A DNA stretch of 64,000 bases from Lysobacter_C viscosus (GTDB lineage Bacteria; Pseudomonadota; Gammaproteobacteria; Xanthomonadales; Xanthomonadaceae). A model generated the notes under the pieces. The model was given only the letters and a program-made list of their open reading frames with translations. It had not been told where the DNA came from and searched no databases. Each line of letters starts with the position of its first letter. Position 1 is the stretch's first letter. The stretch is taken from NCBI RefSeq assembly GCF_046600715.1, contig NZ_JBJMAV010000005.1, positions 186,001-250,000 on the forward strand, in the 5' to 3' direction. This document shows positions 53,025 to 62,890 of the stretch, piece after piece. The position numbers and the translations under genes were made by a program.

Positions 53025-55874
53025 ATGCAGGAAGCGCTCGACAAACTGGTGGCCCGTGCCTTGCAACGCCTGCAGGCGGCGGGTGCCTGGCCCGGTGGCA
53101 CGCATACGGCCGATGCGGCGACCCACCTGTCGTCCCGGGGGGACGACAACGTGCGCGTGTCCCTGGAGCGCCTTGCCACCGCCAGCGATTTCGCGATCGA
53201 CACATTGGTGCGACAGCCGGAGTTGCTGGCCGTGTTGCTCGATGATTCCGCCACCCCGGTCGCCGAACCGGTGCTGGAAGCGGGCGAACGCGAAAGGTGG
53301 ATGACGCAGCTGCGGCGCTTCCGTGCGGCCGAGTCGACCCGCCTGGTCTGGCGTGACGTGCTCGGGCTGGACACGGTCGAGGCCACCCTGGCCGGCAGCA
53401 CCCGGCTGGCCGAGTCGTGCCTGCGCCTGGCGCTGTCGGCGGTGGAAGGCGAGTCCATGGCCCGCCATGGCATGGTGCGCGATGCCGCAGGCAGCGAGCA
53501 GCGACTTGTGGTGTTCGGGCTGGGCAAGCTGGGCGGGCAGGCGCTGAACTTCAGCTCGGATATCGACCTGGTCTACGGCTTCGAGGAAGGCGGTGCCTCC
53601 GACGGCGCCCGGCCGCTGGACGCGGAGACCTACTTCACCCGCCAGGCGCAGCAACTGGGGCGGCTGCTGGACGAAATGACCGCCGACGGCTTTTGCCACC
53701 GCGTCGACCTGCGGCTCAGGCCATACGGAAATGCCGGGCGCGTGGCGTGGTCGTTCGCCGCGATGGAGCAATACTTCCAGCACGAGGGCCGCGACTGGGA
53801 GCGCTACGCATGGCAGAAGGCGCGCCCGGTCGCCGGTGACATCGACGCCGGCGAACGGTTCCTGGAAGCGCTGCGCCCGTTCGTCTACCGGCGCTACCTG
53901 GATTTCGGTGCGCTCGACGGCCTGCGTACGATGAAGGCGTCGATTGCGGCCGAGGTCGCGCGCAAGGAACTGGCCGACGACATCAAGCGCGGACCGGGCG
54001 GGATCCGCGAGATCGAATTCCTCATCCAGGCACTGCAGTTGATCCGCGGCGGACGCGAGCCGGAGCTGCGCGGGCGCGGGTCGATGCAGGCCCTGGATGC
54101 GCTGGTCGAGGCCCACCAGGTGGATCCGGCCGCGGGCGAAGCGCTCACGCTTGCGTACCGCTTCCTGCGCCGGCTGGAGAACCGCCTGCAGATGCTTCGC
54201 GACGCCCAGGTGCACGCGGTGCCCGTCGAGCCGTTGGATCGGCTGCGGATCGCGCGGGGCCTGGGACATCCTGGCTGGGCGTCGCTGGCGGCCGAGCTGG
54301 AAACGCAGCGGGCAGTAGTGTCGGAAGAATTCGATGCCTTGCTCGCGCCGCGCCGTCGGCATGCCGCGCCGGACGCCCTGGCCGGCTATTGGCACGCCTT
54401 GCCCGAGGCCGGCGAGCCCCGGGTGCTTGCCGATGCCGGCTTCGCCGATGCCAGCGCCGCCGACGCGGTCCTGCGCGACTTCGCCCGCAGCCCCGGCGTG
54501 GCGAGCCTGTCCGATGCCACGCGTCCGCGCCTGGACCGGGTGATGCCGGCGCTGCTGCACGGCGCGGCTTCCTCGGGCGAACCCATGCTGGCCCTGCGAC
54601 GGCTGCTGGCGATGCTGCACAACATCCTGCGTCGCAGCGCCTACCTGGCGCTGCTCGACGAGGAGCCGGCCGCGCTGGCGCGCCTGGTGGACGTGGTCGA
54701 ACACAGCGCGTTGCTGGCAGAGCGCCTGGCCGCCTACCCGCTGTTGCTGGACGAACTCCTGGACGCGCGTGTATCGGGCCCGCTGCCCGACCGCGCCGGG
54801 CTGCTGGAGGTGTGCGATGGGGTCGACCCGGAAAACGCGCTGGGCACCGACACAGAAGCCACGTTGCAGGGCCTCAACGAACTTCGACAGGCGCTCGGTT
54901 TCCGCATCGCGATGGCGCTGCGCGACGGCCGCCAGGAGGCGGCCGACAGCGCGCGCCAACTGGCGTGGCTGGCTGACGGCGTGGTGCGCCGCGTGCTCGC
55001 CCTGGCCGAACGCGAAGTGGCCATGCGCCATGGCCGCGTCCCGCAGGCGCGCTTCGCGGTGATCGGCTACGGCAGCCTGGGAGGAGAGGAGCTGGGCTTC
55101 GGTTCGGACCTCGACCTCGTCTTCCTGTATGACGCTGCCGCGGATGCGGAGTCGGACGGCCCGCGTCCGCTTGAGGCACCCCGCTGGTTCGTGCGGCTGG
55201 CGCAGAAAATCGTCGCCCTGCTGGGCGCGCCCACCGGCGCGGGCCACCTGTACGAAGTCGACGTGCGGTTGCGGCCCGACGGCGCGGGCGGCCTGCTGGT
55301 GTCGAGCCTGTCTTCGTACGCGGACTACCAGGCGCACCGGGCCTGGACGTGGGAGCACCAGGCGTTGGTGCGCGCGCGATGCGTGGGCGGGGACCCGGGG
55401 TTGTGCGCGGCGTTCGAGCAGGTGCGGCACCGGACCCTGGCCGCGCCCCGCGATCACGCGGGGCTGCGCGCGGACGTGGTGCAGATGCGGGCGCGCATGC
55501 GGGCCGAACTGGACCGCAGTGGCGCCGACGGCTTCGACCTCAAGCAGGGCGAAGGCGGCCTGGTCGATCTGGAGTTCCTGCTGCAGGCACTGGTGTTGGG
55601 AAACGCGTCGCGAGACCCGGGGCTGCTGCAACCGCGCGCGACGCCCTTGCTGGTGGACGCTGCGCAACACGCGGGCCTGTTGCAGCCGGGCGAGTCGCGC
55701 CGCCTGTCCGAAGCGCATGCCACGCTGCTGGCACGGGCGCTGGAATGCACCCTGGACCGTCGCTCGCGGCGCGTGGCCATCGATGACGGAATCCAAACCG
55801 CGCGCACGTCGATCCGGGAAGTGGCGCAGAACCACGGGCTGGATTTCTCCGCCGCACCGGTGGGCGGGCAGTGA
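53025..55874 (+). CDS. glnE: Bifunctional glutamine synthetase adenylyltransferase/removase
   Basis: 949 aa. Adds and removes AMP on glutamine synthetase under PII control. Two nucleotidyltransferase domains: GLGKLGGQALNFSSDIDLVY and IGYGSLGGEELGFGSDLDLV, joined by the helical regulatory domain. Start MQEALDKLVARALQ is the family N terminus; the upstream open frame is not coding-like. It is not adjacent to glnA/glnB here. Confidence 0.96.
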   Translation: MQEALDKLVARALQRLQAAGAWPGGTHTADAATHLSSRGDDNVRVSLERLATASDFAIDTLVRQPELLAVLLDDSATPVAEPVLEAGERERWMTQLRRFRAAESTRLVWRDVLGLDTVEATLAGSTRLAESCLRLALSAVEGESMARHGMVRDAAGSEQRLVVFGLGKLGGQALNFSSDIDLVYGFEEGGASDGARPLDAETYFTRQAQQLGRLLDEMTADGFCHRVDLRLRPYGNAGRVAWSFAAMEQYFQHEGRDWERYAWQKARPVAGDIDAGERFLEALRPFVYRRYLDFGALDGLRTMKASIAAEVARKELADDIKRGPGGIREIEFLIQALQLIRGGREPELRGRGSMQALDALVEAHQVDPAAGEALTLAYRFLRRLENRLQMLRDAQVHAVPVEPLDRLRIARGLGHPGWASLAAELETQRAVVSEEFDALLAPRRRHAAPDALAGYWHALPEAGEPRVLADAGFADASAADAVLRDFARSPGVASLSDATRPRLDRVMPALLHGAASSGEPMLALRRLLAMLHNILRRSAYLALLDEEPAALARLVDVVEHSALLAERLAAYPLLLDELLDARVSGPLPDRAGLLEVCDGVDPENALGTDTEATLQGLNELRQALGFRIAMALRDGRQEAADSARQLAWLADGVVRRVLALAEREVAMRHGRVPQARFAVIGYGSLGGEELGFGSDLDLVFLYDAAADAESDGPRPLEAPRWFVRLAQKIVALLGAPTGAGHLYEVDVRLRPDGAGGLLVSSLSSYADYQAHRAWTWEHQALVRARCVGGDPGLCAAFEQVRHRTLAAPRDHAGLRADVVQMRARMRAELDRSGADGFDLKQGEGGLVDLEFLLQALVLGNASRDPGLLQPRATPLLVDAAQHAGLLQPGESRRLSEAHATLLARALECTLDRRSRRVAIDDGIQTARTSIREVAQNHGLDFSAAPVGGQ

Positions 55875-56043
55875 GCCCAGCGTGGCAGTGCGCGGGCAAC
55901 AGCGGGTAACCGTCGATCGCCGTTCGCATTCCTGCCGGCCCTCGAGCGCTTGCCGACGAACTGCCGGTTGATGCGCGGGAGGCGCCGGGGCAGGCGGTAC
56001 TACCTGCCTTCAGGGCCGGTTCCCAACCGATTCCCGGACCGGA

Positions 56044-56997
56044 TCAAAGCCGCAGCCGCGACCGCACTTCGTCGGCAACGCGCGCGGTCTCGCGCAGCGG
56101 GGTGACCGCCCAATCGGCCAGGGCATCGTCCAGCAGCCGCACGCGGCCGCTGCCCAGCAGGCTGTCGAGGAACCGGCGCGGCCGTCCGTGGAGTGCGTCG
56201 CCACCGGCAACGAATACCGGCACGTCGGTCGCGCAGGCCTCCGACAGCATGTTCACCGAGTCGGCGGTGCAGACGATGCGGTCGGCCCAGGCCAGCAGCC
56301 CCGCATAGGGGTTGGGACCGGGTTCGATGCCGGTCCAGACCACGCCGGGAATGCCCATGAAGCGTTCGCGCAGGTGGCTCCTGGCGGTCGCCGGGGTGCG
56401 CCTGGACGCGGTCGCCAGCACGCTGCCTCCTTCGCGCGCGACGGCCGCGCCAATGCGCGCCGCGGCCTGCCCGAGCAATCCGCTGTCGAAGCTTGAATGG
56501 CGGCTGTGCCCGCCCAGCAGCAATGCGGTGCGCGGTCGGGGGAAATCTCCCAGCGCGACGAACTCGTGTCGTGCCGCGGCCAGCCACGCGTCGTCTACCG
56601 GGTTCAGGCTGCCCAGCATGCGGATCACGTTGCCGCCCGACAGGCCGTCGTGCTCCGGGGCGATGACCAGGTCCCAGTGTCGCGGTGGGATGCGCGGGGC
56701 GAGTATCTGCACGCTTCGTGCACCCCGTGCGGCCAGCAGGCGGGTGGCGAGCGCCGCCCGGCGGCCGCATCCGATCGCCAGTGCCGGCGGTCGGGCCAGC
56801 GCGCGCTGGAAGTCCTCGCCGAAAGCGCGCGCGGCGCCGGGCAGCCGGCGTGGCGCGGCCCATTCCCACGGGGCCCGGGCCTGCAGCGCCCAGGCCCGCG
56901 CGTCCAAGCCGAGCGCGCGTACCAGCGCCTCGGCTTGGCGTACGTTGCCGGCGTTACCGTCGGTGAGCGTCCAGGTGGGAGTGGCGCGTTGTTGCAT
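56044..56997 (-). CDS. ELM1-family (mitochondrial-fission-like) protein
   Basis: 317 aa. Matches bacterial proteins of the ELM1 family (WTLTDGNAGNVRQAEALVRA, LLLGGHSRHSSFD, CTADSVNMLSEACATDVPVF), which look like GT-B glycosyltransferase relatives. Function unknown, but commonly near envelope polysaccharide genes. ATG at MQQRATPTWTL; an upstream open frame is not supported. Convergent with glnE. Confidence 0.85.
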   Translation of the reverse strand: MQQRATPTWTLTDGNAGNVRQAEALVRALGLDARAWALQARAPWEWAAPRRLPGAARAFGEDFQRALARPPALAIGCGRRAALATRLLAARGARSVQILAPRIPPRHWDLVIAPEHDGLSGGNVIRMLGSLNPVDDAWLAAARHEFVALGDFPRPRTALLLGGHSRHSSFDSGLLGQAAARIGAAVAREGGSVLATASRRTPATARSHLRERFMGIPGVVWTGIEPGPNPYAGLLAWADRIVCTADSVNMLSEACATDVPVFVAGGDALHGRPRRFLDSLLGSGRVRLLDDALADWAVTPLRETARVADEVRSRLRL

Positions 56998-57133
56998 GGG
57001 TGTGTTCAATCCGTTCCGAAGGCGGCCTCTGTTGCCCTGCCGGCAAGACTCTACACTGGCCCGCCACGGTGCTGCCCTGCGCGCCGACGCGCGCCCGCCG
57101 TGCCGCCGTACCGATATGAACCAGGAGAACCGC

Positions 57134-57721
57134 ATGTCCCGTCCGCTGCCCGATGCCTCGCTCGACCAGCTGTTCCGCACTGCCCGCACCCACAACGAGC
57201 TCGGCGGCGAAGTCAGCGACGACACCCTGCGGCAACTCTACGAGCTGGCCAAGTGGGGTCCGACGAGCGCCAACATGTCGCCGGCGCGGCTGGTGTTCGT
57301 GAAGTCGGCCGAGGCGAAGGCGAAGCTGGAGCCGGCACTGGACGAGGGCAACCGTGCCAAGACCCTGGCGGCGCCGGTCACGGTGATCGTCGCCCATGAC
57401 GAGGACTTCCACGAAAAGCTGCCGTACCTGTTTCCGCACACCGATGCCAAGAGCTGGTTCGAGGGCCCGCGCGAGGGTCGCCGCGAGGCGGCGTTCCGCA
57501 ACGGCAGCCTGCAGGGCGCCTACCTGATCCTGGCCGCGCGCGCGCTGGGCCTGGACACCGGGCCGATGTCGGGCTTCGACAACGCCAAGGTCGATGCCGC
57601 GTTCTTCGCCGGCACCGCGATCAAGTCCAACTTCCTCATCAACCTGGGGCACGGCGACACCGCCAATCTGTTCCCGCGCTCGCCGCGCCTGTCCTTCGCC
57701 GAGGCCGCGCGCATCGAGTGA
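57134..57721 (+). CDS. RutE/HadB-like malonic semialdehyde reductase (nitroreductase fold)
   Basis: 195 aa, FMN nitroreductase-like. N-terminal ARTHNELGGEVSD with WGPTSANMSPAR, GPMSGFDNAKVDAAFF and GHGDTANLFPRSPRL fit RutE (3-hydroxypropionate formation in pyrimidine catabolism); other rut genes are absent, so the actual substrate is uncertain. ATG at 57134 has AGGAG 7 bp upstream; an ATG at 57116 is less likely. Confidence 0.87.
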   Translation: MSRPLPDASLDQLFRTARTHNELGGEVSDDTLRQLYELAKWGPTSANMSPARLVFVKSAEAKAKLEPALDEGNRAKTLAAPVTVIVAHDEDFHEKLPYLFPHTDAKSWFEGPREGRREAAFRNGSLQGAYLILAARALGLDTGPMSGFDNAKVDAAFFAGTAIKSNFLINLGHGDTANLFPRSPRLSFAEAARIE

Positions 57722-57758
57722 TGCCGTGCCCCTCGCCCCCACGTACCGGAGAACCGCA

Positions 57759-58346
57759 ATGAAGCGCCTGCTGCTGACCCTCGCCCTGTCGACCGCCTTC
57801 GCCGCCCCGCTCGCCGCCGCGCCGGTGACCTACGACATCGACCCCAACCACACCGACGTGACCGCGCAGTGGAGCCACTTCGGATTTTCCAACCCCATCG
57901 CGCACTTCGGCCAGGCCGACGGCGCGATCACCTACGACCCCGACAACGTCGGCCAGTCATCGGTGCAGGTCACCCTGCCGCTGGCCGGGCTGGAAGCGCA
58001 CGTGCCGGCGTTCAACGAACACCTGCGCAGCGACGATTTCTTCGATGCCGCCAACCACCCCGAAATCACCTTCGCCAGCACCCGGGTCGAGGCTGCGGGC
58101 GAGGGCAGGCTGCGCGTCGTGGGCGAACTGACCATCCGCGGCGTGACCCGCGAGGTCGTGCTCGATACCACCATCAACAGGATCGGCGAGCAGCCGATGG
58201 CCAAGCGACCGGCGGCCGGGTTCGACGCGACCACAACGATCAAGCGCAGCGACTTCGGGCTGGGCATGTATGTGCCCAACGTCAGCGACGAGGTGCAGAT
58301 CCGCATCACCACCGAGGCGGTGGTGCCCAAGCCCGACGCGGGCTGA
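57759..58346 (+). CDS. YceI-like periplasmic lipocalin-fold protein
   Basis: 195 aa. Signal peptide (KRLLLTLALSTAFAAPLAAA) then a YceI beta-barrel (TYDIDPNHTDVTAQWSHFGF). Family members bind isoprenoids/quinones; role uncertain. GGAGA lies 7-11 bp before ATG. Follows the nitroreductase by 37 bp. Confidence 0.9.
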   Translation: MKRLLLTLALSTAFAAPLAAAPVTYDIDPNHTDVTAQWSHFGFSNPIAHFGQADGAITYDPDNVGQSSVQVTLPLAGLEAHVPAFNEHLRSDDFFDAANHPEITFASTRVEAAGEGRLRVVGELTIRGVTREVVLDTTINRIGEQPMAKRPAAGFDATTTIKRSDFGLGMYVPNVSDEVQIRITTEAVVPKPDAG

Positions 58347-58359
58347 GGCGGCACCGGAC

Positions 58360-59064
58360 ATGATCGTCTTGCGTCCCGGCGCCGAGCGCGGCCAAGTGCA
58401 GCTCGACTGGCTCGACAGCCGGCACACGTTCTCCTTCGGGCACTACTACGACCCGGCGTGGATGGGCTTTGGCATGTTGCGGGTGATCAACGAAGACCGC
58501 GTCGCGCCGGGCGGCGGCTTCGAACCGCATCGGCACGCCAACATGGAGATCCTCAGCTACGTGGTGTCCGGTGGCCTTGCGCACCGCGACAGCACCGGCG
58601 GCGGGGGTGTGATCGGACCGGGCGAACTGCAGTGGATGAGCGCCGGCCACGGGGTCGAGCACAGCGAGTTCAACGCCTCCGACGTGGAGCCGGTGCACTT
58701 CCTGCAGATCTGGTTGCAGCCCGACCGGGTCAACGCCGCGCCTGCCTACGCCCACCGCGGCGCCTGCGAGGGGGGCGGTGCGTGGACGCTGATGGCCTCG
58801 CCCGACGGCGCCGACGGCAGCCTGGCGATTCGCCAGGATGCGCGGCTGTTCGAAGCGCGGCTGGACCAAGGGGAAGCGATCGGCCGCCCGCTCAAGTCCG
58901 ATCGGCGCTACTGGGTGCAAGTCGTTGCGGGCGAGCTCACCGTCAACGACCGGGCCGCATCGGCCGGCGACGCCCTCGGCCTGGTCGACGAGGCCGGCGA
59001 GCTGGCGCTGGAGGCCATCGGCCGCGGGCAGGCGGTGGCGCTGGTGTTCGACCTGCCGGGCTGA
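58360..59064 (+). CDS. Pirin (YhhW-like)
   Basis: 234 aa, bicupin. Metal ligands His57, His59 (EPHRHANME), His101 and Glu103 (GHGVEHSEF) are present. Some pirins are quercetin 2,3-dioxygenases; the true substrate is unclear. It starts 13 bp after yceI, likely co-transcribed. Confidence 0.92.
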   Translation: MIVLRPGAERGQVQLDWLDSRHTFSFGHYYDPAWMGFGMLRVINEDRVAPGGGFEPHRHANMEILSYVVSGGLAHRDSTGGGGVIGPGELQWMSAGHGVEHSEFNASDVEPVHFLQIWLQPDRVNAAPAYAHRGACEGGGAWTLMASPDGADGSLAIRQDARLFEARLDQGEAIGRPLKSDRRYWVQVVAGELTVNDRAASAGDALGLVDEAGELALEAIGRGQAVALVFDLPG

Positions 59065-59093
59065 CCGCTTGGCATCGATCGCCGGGGCCGGCT

Positions 59094-59101
59094 GCTAGAC
59101 T
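59094..59101 (+). promoter_or_regulatory. putative -10 of the CHCC gene (GCTAGACT)
   Basis: Identical to the glmS element, 27 bp before the ATG. Confidence 0.5.
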
Positions 59102-59128
59102 GCGGACCCCGCGAGAACACCCATCGAC

Positions 59129-59326
59129 ATGACCGCCGCCGCCCAGCATCCCACCCAGGCCAACGCCCAGCAGCGCTACACCGTGACCCGTGCGGACCTG
59201 CCGGTTAGCTGTCCGATGCCGGCCATGGCGCTGTGGAACTCCCACCCGCGGGTGTACCTGCCGGTCGAAGCCGAACGCGAATGCCAGTGCCCGTATTGCG
59301 GCGCGCATTTCGTGCTCGAGGACTGA
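59129..59326 (+). CDS. CHCC zinc-finger protein
   Basis: 65 aa. C-terminal zinc site: SCPMPAMALWNSHPRVYL then CQCPYCGAHF, matching the zinc-finger CHCC family (Complex I NDUFS6-like). Function unknown. It precedes the glycosyltransferase gene by 15 bp. Confidence 0.9.
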   Translation: MTAAAQHPTQANAQQRYTVTRADLPVSCPMPAMALWNSHPRVYLPVEAERECQCPYCGAHFVLED

Positions 59327-59341
59327 GCCGGACCCCGCCCG

Positions 59342-60517
59342 GTGGCGGCCGTGACCGGCCCGCGCGCCCTTTCGGCCCCCCGGCCCGGCCCGGCCGGGCG
59401 CCGGACCATCGTGCAGCTGCTGCCCGCCCTGGAGTCGGGCGGGGTCGAGCGTTCGACCCTTGAGATCGCCGCAGCGCTGGTCGCTGCAGGCCATCGCGCC
59501 CTCGTGGTCTCCGCGGGAGGCCGGCTGGTGCCGCGGTTGCTGGCGCTGGGCGCCGAACACATCACCCTCGACATCGGACGCAAGTCGTTGCTGGCCCTGC
59601 GGCACGTACGCCCCTTGCGGGCAGTGTTGCTGGGCGAGCGCGCCGACCTGGTGCACGCGCGCTCGCGCCTGCCGGCGTGGCTGGGATGGCACGCCGTCGC
59701 GGGGATCGATCCCGGTACGCGTCCGCGCTTCGTCACCACCGTGCACGGGCTGAACTCGCCCTCGCGCTACAGCGCGGTCATGACCCGCGGCGAGCGCGTG
59801 GTCTGCGTGTCCGATACCGTGCGGCGCTACGTCCTGCGGCACTACCCAGGGATCGATGCGGCGCGGCTGCGGGTGATCCCGCGCGGGATCGACCCTGTTG
59901 ATTTCCCGCGCGCAGTGCGGCCCGATGCCGGCGCGCGTGGGTGGGCGGAGTCGCTGTATCCGGCGCTGGGGGGGCGCGGCCCCCTGTTGCTGCTGCCCGG
60001 ACGCGGCACGCGGCTGAAAGGCCACGCCGACGCGCTCGAGCTGCTGGCGGCGTTGCGGGCCAGCGGGCTGGATGCGCGCCTGTGGCTGCCGGGTGCGCGC
60101 GAGCCCGGGCGTGGCGCCTATGTCCGGGAGCTGGAGGCGCAGGCGGCCGCGCTGGGCCTCGACGGCGTGGTGGCGTTCTCCCCTCCGACCGACGCGATCG
60201 CGCGCGCGTACGCGGCCAGCGACCTGGTGCTGCAACTCTCGCGCAAGCCCGAAGCCTTCGGCCGCACGGTGCTGGAGGCCCTTTCGGTGGGTCGGCCGGT
60301 GCTGGGCTGGGCGCACGGCGGGGTGGGCGAACTGCTCGAGCAGCTGCAACCGTCGGGAGCGGTGGCGGCGTTCGATACCGCCTCGCTCGCGCAGACCGCC
60401 GCCGCGCTGCTTACCGAGTTACCGGCCTTGCCGCCGTCGATCCCCTACACCCTTGGCGCCATGCAGGACGCTACCCTTGCCGTCTATGCCGAACTCCTCG
60501 ACCCCGCCTGCCGCTGA
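59342..60517 (+). CDS. GT4-family glycosyltransferase (LPS/core)
   Basis: 391 aa, GT-B fold. N domain QLLPALESGGVERSTLEIAA; donor domain EAFGRTVLEALSVGRPVLG. Probably adds a sugar to LPS core or O-antigen; donor and acceptor unknown. GTG start at 59342 (a second GTG nine bases on); ribosome binding site unclear. Next gene 4 bp after. Confidence 0.88.
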   Translation: MAAVTGPRALSAPRPGPAGRRTIVQLLPALESGGVERSTLEIAAALVAAGHRALVVSAGGRLVPRLLALGAEHITLDIGRKSLLALRHVRPLRAVLLGERADLVHARSRLPAWLGWHAVAGIDPGTRPRFVTTVHGLNSPSRYSAVMTRGERVVCVSDTVRRYVLRHYPGIDAARLRVIPRGIDPVDFPRAVRPDAGARGWAESLYPALGGRGPLLLLPGRGTRLKGHADALELLAALRASGLDARLWLPGAREPGRGAYVRELEAQAAALGLDGVVAFSPPTDAIARAYAASDLVLQLSRKPEAFGRTVLEALSVGRPVLGWAHGGVGELLEQLQPSGAVAAFDTASLAQTAAALLTELPALPPSIPYTLGAMQDATLAVYAELLDPACR

Positions 60518-60521
60518 GGCC

Positions 60522-61844
60522 ATGCGGCCCGGCCGCACCATCGCCACGGGCTGGCGCTGGGCACCGGCCTGGATACTCACCCACGTCGCGCTGTGGCCGG
60601 CCCCGGGCTATGCCGAGGCGGTGCTGGTACTGGGTGCGCTGGTGGCCATCTACCAGCTGGTCGCGGCGCGCTTCCGGGGCGGGGCGGAGCTGCTCAGCCA
60701 CCAGGCCTGGGCCCTGAGCAGCGTGCTGTTCTTCGCCTACTGGCTGCCCGAACTGGTCTCGGCGCTCGACTCGGTCGACGTCAGGCGGGCGCTGCGCGAG
60801 GCGGCCCTCGACCTGCGTTACCTCCCGTTCCTGTGGCTGGCTGCTTCGGCGGTGGCCAGCGAGCGGGGCCGCCGCACCACCTTCGTCGGGCTGGCGGTGA
60901 TCATGGCGGTATGGACCGCCGATGCGCTGGCGCAGGCGGTGTCCGGAACCAGCCCGCTGTTCTTCGGGATCGACTCGGCCAAGCAGCTCATCAGCGGTCG
61001 CGGCATGTGCACCGCGGAGGACATCGCCAGGGTCGATCGGCTCAGCGGCGTCCTCGGGCCGTGCAACCTCAAGCTGGGTCTGGTGCTGGCCAGCCTGTCG
61101 CCGTTCCTGCTGTTTGCCGCCGGGCGCCGCTTCGGCGCGACGGGCTGGCTGATGGCTGTCGCGGCGGTCGGACTGGTGGTGGTGCTGGCCGGGTCGCGCG
61201 CGTCGTGGCTGACCTTCGGCCTGGTGATCCTGGTTTCGGGCTGGGGCCTGCTGGGCTGGCGCAAGCTGCTGGGTGTCTTCGCGTTCGGGGCAATTGCATT
61301 GGCGGTGCTGACGGCCGCTTCGCCGCAGGTGCGCGAGCGCGTGATGCGTACCACGCACGTGCTGCAGGCCGACGGGGAGGGGGTCGACATGGCGCTCTCG
61401 GGCCGCTCGCGGATCTGGGGCGCGGCGGCGTGCATGGTGCGCCAGCAGCCGCTCAACGGCGTGGGAGCACGCGGCTTCCGCGAAGCATTCCCTGGCTGCG
61501 ATCCCCAGCCCGGTGAGGTCGCGGCGTGGGGGGACGGGCCGGCGCTGCACGCGCACCAGATCGTCCTGGAAGTGCTGAGTGAAACCGGGTTCTTCGGCCT
61601 GCTGCTGTGGCTGGCGGGTGCCGCCATGGCCTGGCGTGCGTGGCGTTTCTCCGATGCCGTGTCGCGTGAGAAGGCGCGGCCGGCGATGCTGGCGCTGGCG
61701 GTAACCGTGTTCCCGCTGAACACGCACCTGGCGTTCTATTCGACCTTCTGGGGCGGCCTGACGCTGTTGCTGGCCGCGCTGTACGCCGGCAGCTTGCTGG
61801 CGTCGCCGGACGGCACGGATCCCACGCCCGCCGCGGCTGGCTGA
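60522..61844 (+). CDS. O-antigen ligase-like (Wzy_C) membrane protein
   Basis: 440 aa, ~11 spans. A Wzy_C/ligase domain with AGSRASWLTFGLVIL and the periplasmic loop with SGRSRIWGAA and NGVGARGFREAF. Probably ligates glycan to lipid A-core or polymerises it; the two are hard to separate by sequence. The ATG at 60522 is 4 nt after the GT4 stop; an ATG at 60486 would overlap it. Confidence 0.85.
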   Translation: MRPGRTIATGWRWAPAWILTHVALWPAPGYAEAVLVLGALVAIYQLVAARFRGGAELLSHQAWALSSVLFFAYWLPELVSALDSVDVRRALREAALDLRYLPFLWLAASAVASERGRRTTFVGLAVIMAVWTADALAQAVSGTSPLFFGIDSAKQLISGRGMCTAEDIARVDRLSGVLGPCNLKLGLVLASLSPFLLFAAGRRFGATGWLMAVAAVGLVVVLAGSRASWLTFGLVILVSGWGLLGWRKLLGVFAFGAIALAVLTAASPQVRERVMRTTHVLQADGEGVDMALSGRSRIWGAAACMVRQQPLNGVGARGFREAFPGCDPQPGEVAAWGDGPALHAHQIVLEVLSETGFFGLLLWLAGAAMAWRAWRFSDAVSREKARPAMLALAVTVFPLNTHLAFYSTFWGGLTLLLAALYAGSLLASPDGTDPTPAAAG

Positions 61845-61886
61845 TCGCGCCACCCACCGCGGGAGCCGCTGGTCGCGCGGGCGCCG

Positions 61887-62801
61887 CTAGTACGGCTTCT
61901 CCTCGCCCTGCGGGCGCCGTTTGAACCGACGGTGGATCCACAGGTACTGGCTGGGTGCCTCGAGCACCATCGCCTCGATGGCGGCGTTGACCCGCGTGCT
62001 GTCGGCCAGCGCATCACTGGAAGGGAAGCCGTCCAGCGGCGCGCCCAGCCGCAGCACGTAATCGGCACCTTCGCGGCGGTGGAAGAACGGCACCACCGCG
62101 CAGCCGGTGAGCCGGGCGAACTGGTGGGTCGCGGTGATCGTCGCGGCAGGTACGCCGAAGAACGGTGCGAACACCGTGTCCTTGCCTCGCATGTCCTGGT
62201 CGGGCGCGTACCAGAGGATGCCGCCCTTCTTGAGGTGGCGCATGGCAGGACGCAACTCTTCGTTGCCGAACATCGCCGCCGCGTATTCCGCCCGCCCGCG
62301 CCGCACCGCCCACTCCATGACCGGGCTGCGATAGGGACGGTACATGCCTGCCAGCGGCAGCTGGTCGCACATCAACCGGCCACACATCTCCAGGGTCATG
62401 AAATGACCCGACACCAGCAGTACCCCGCGACCTTGAGCATGCAGCGCCCGTATCGGCTCGAGGCCCTCGATCCGTACCGTCCGCCGCATCGGCGTAACGT
62501 CGCCCCACCACGCGCGCGTGAACTCGAACAGGCCCACGCCCAGGTCCTTGAAACTCGCCCGCAACAGTGCCTCGCGCGTCGCTTCGTCCAGGTCGGGAAA
62601 GCACAGTCGAAGATTCGTCGACGCCGAGCGGCGTCGGCTCGGGACCAGGTGGTAGAGCACGGTGCCCAGCGCGCGTCCCAGCCCCCGCTGCACGGGCCAC
62701 GGCAGTCGACCGGCCAGCACCATGGCGCCCAGTGCGAGCCAGGTGGGCCAGTGGCGCGGTCCCCTGGGCGGCGGGGAAAGGGGTTCGGGTGCGACGGGCA
62801 T
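61887..62801 (-). CDS. lpxL: Lipid A lauroyl acyltransferase-like (LpxL)
   Basis: 304 aa. N-terminal anchor span, catalytic His133...Glu138 (SGHFMTLE), MYRPYRSP and end QYLWIHRRFKRRP. Adds the secondary acyl chain to Kdo2-lipid IVA at the inner membrane. No ribosome binding site; GCTAGAAT ends 6 nt before ATG. Divergent from waaA, its pathway neighbour. Confidence 0.93.
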   Translation of the reverse strand: MPVAPEPLSPPPRGPRHWPTWLALGAMVLAGRLPWPVQRGLGRALGTVLYHLVPSRRRSASTNLRLCFPDLDEATREALLRASFKDLGVGLFEFTRAWWGDVTPMRRTVRIEGLEPIRALHAQGRGVLLVSGHFMTLEMCGRLMCDQLPLAGMYRPYRSPVMEWAVRRGRAEYAAAMFGNEELRPAMRHLKKGGILWYAPDQDMRGKDTVFAPFFGVPAATITATHQFARLTGCAVVPFFHRREGADYVLRLGAPLDGFPSSDALADSTRVNAAIEAMVLEAPSQYLWIHRRFKRRPQGEEKPY

Positions 62802-62807
62802 GGGTGG

Positions 62808-62815
62808 ATTCTAGC
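62808..62815 (-). promoter_or_regulatory. putative -10 of lpxL, leaderless geometry (GCTAGAAT)
   Basis: TAGAAT ends 6 nt before the ATG. Confidence 0.5.
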
Positions 62816-62876
62816 GAAGCGCCCGGCCCTGCCCCGGACTCGCCGTCGAGGCGGTCCCGGGTTCGCCACCACTGCC

Positions 62877-62884
62877 GCTATCCT
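62877..62884 (+). promoter_or_regulatory. putative -10 of waaA, leaderless geometry (GCTATCCT)
   Basis: TATCCT ends 6 nt before the ATG; identical to the queD element. Confidence 0.4.
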
Positions 62885-62890
62885 TGCGGC

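Noticed and set aside
52893..55835. 980-codon minus-strand frame antisense to glnE
   Set aside because: glnE is unambiguous; the antisense frame is low-complexity.
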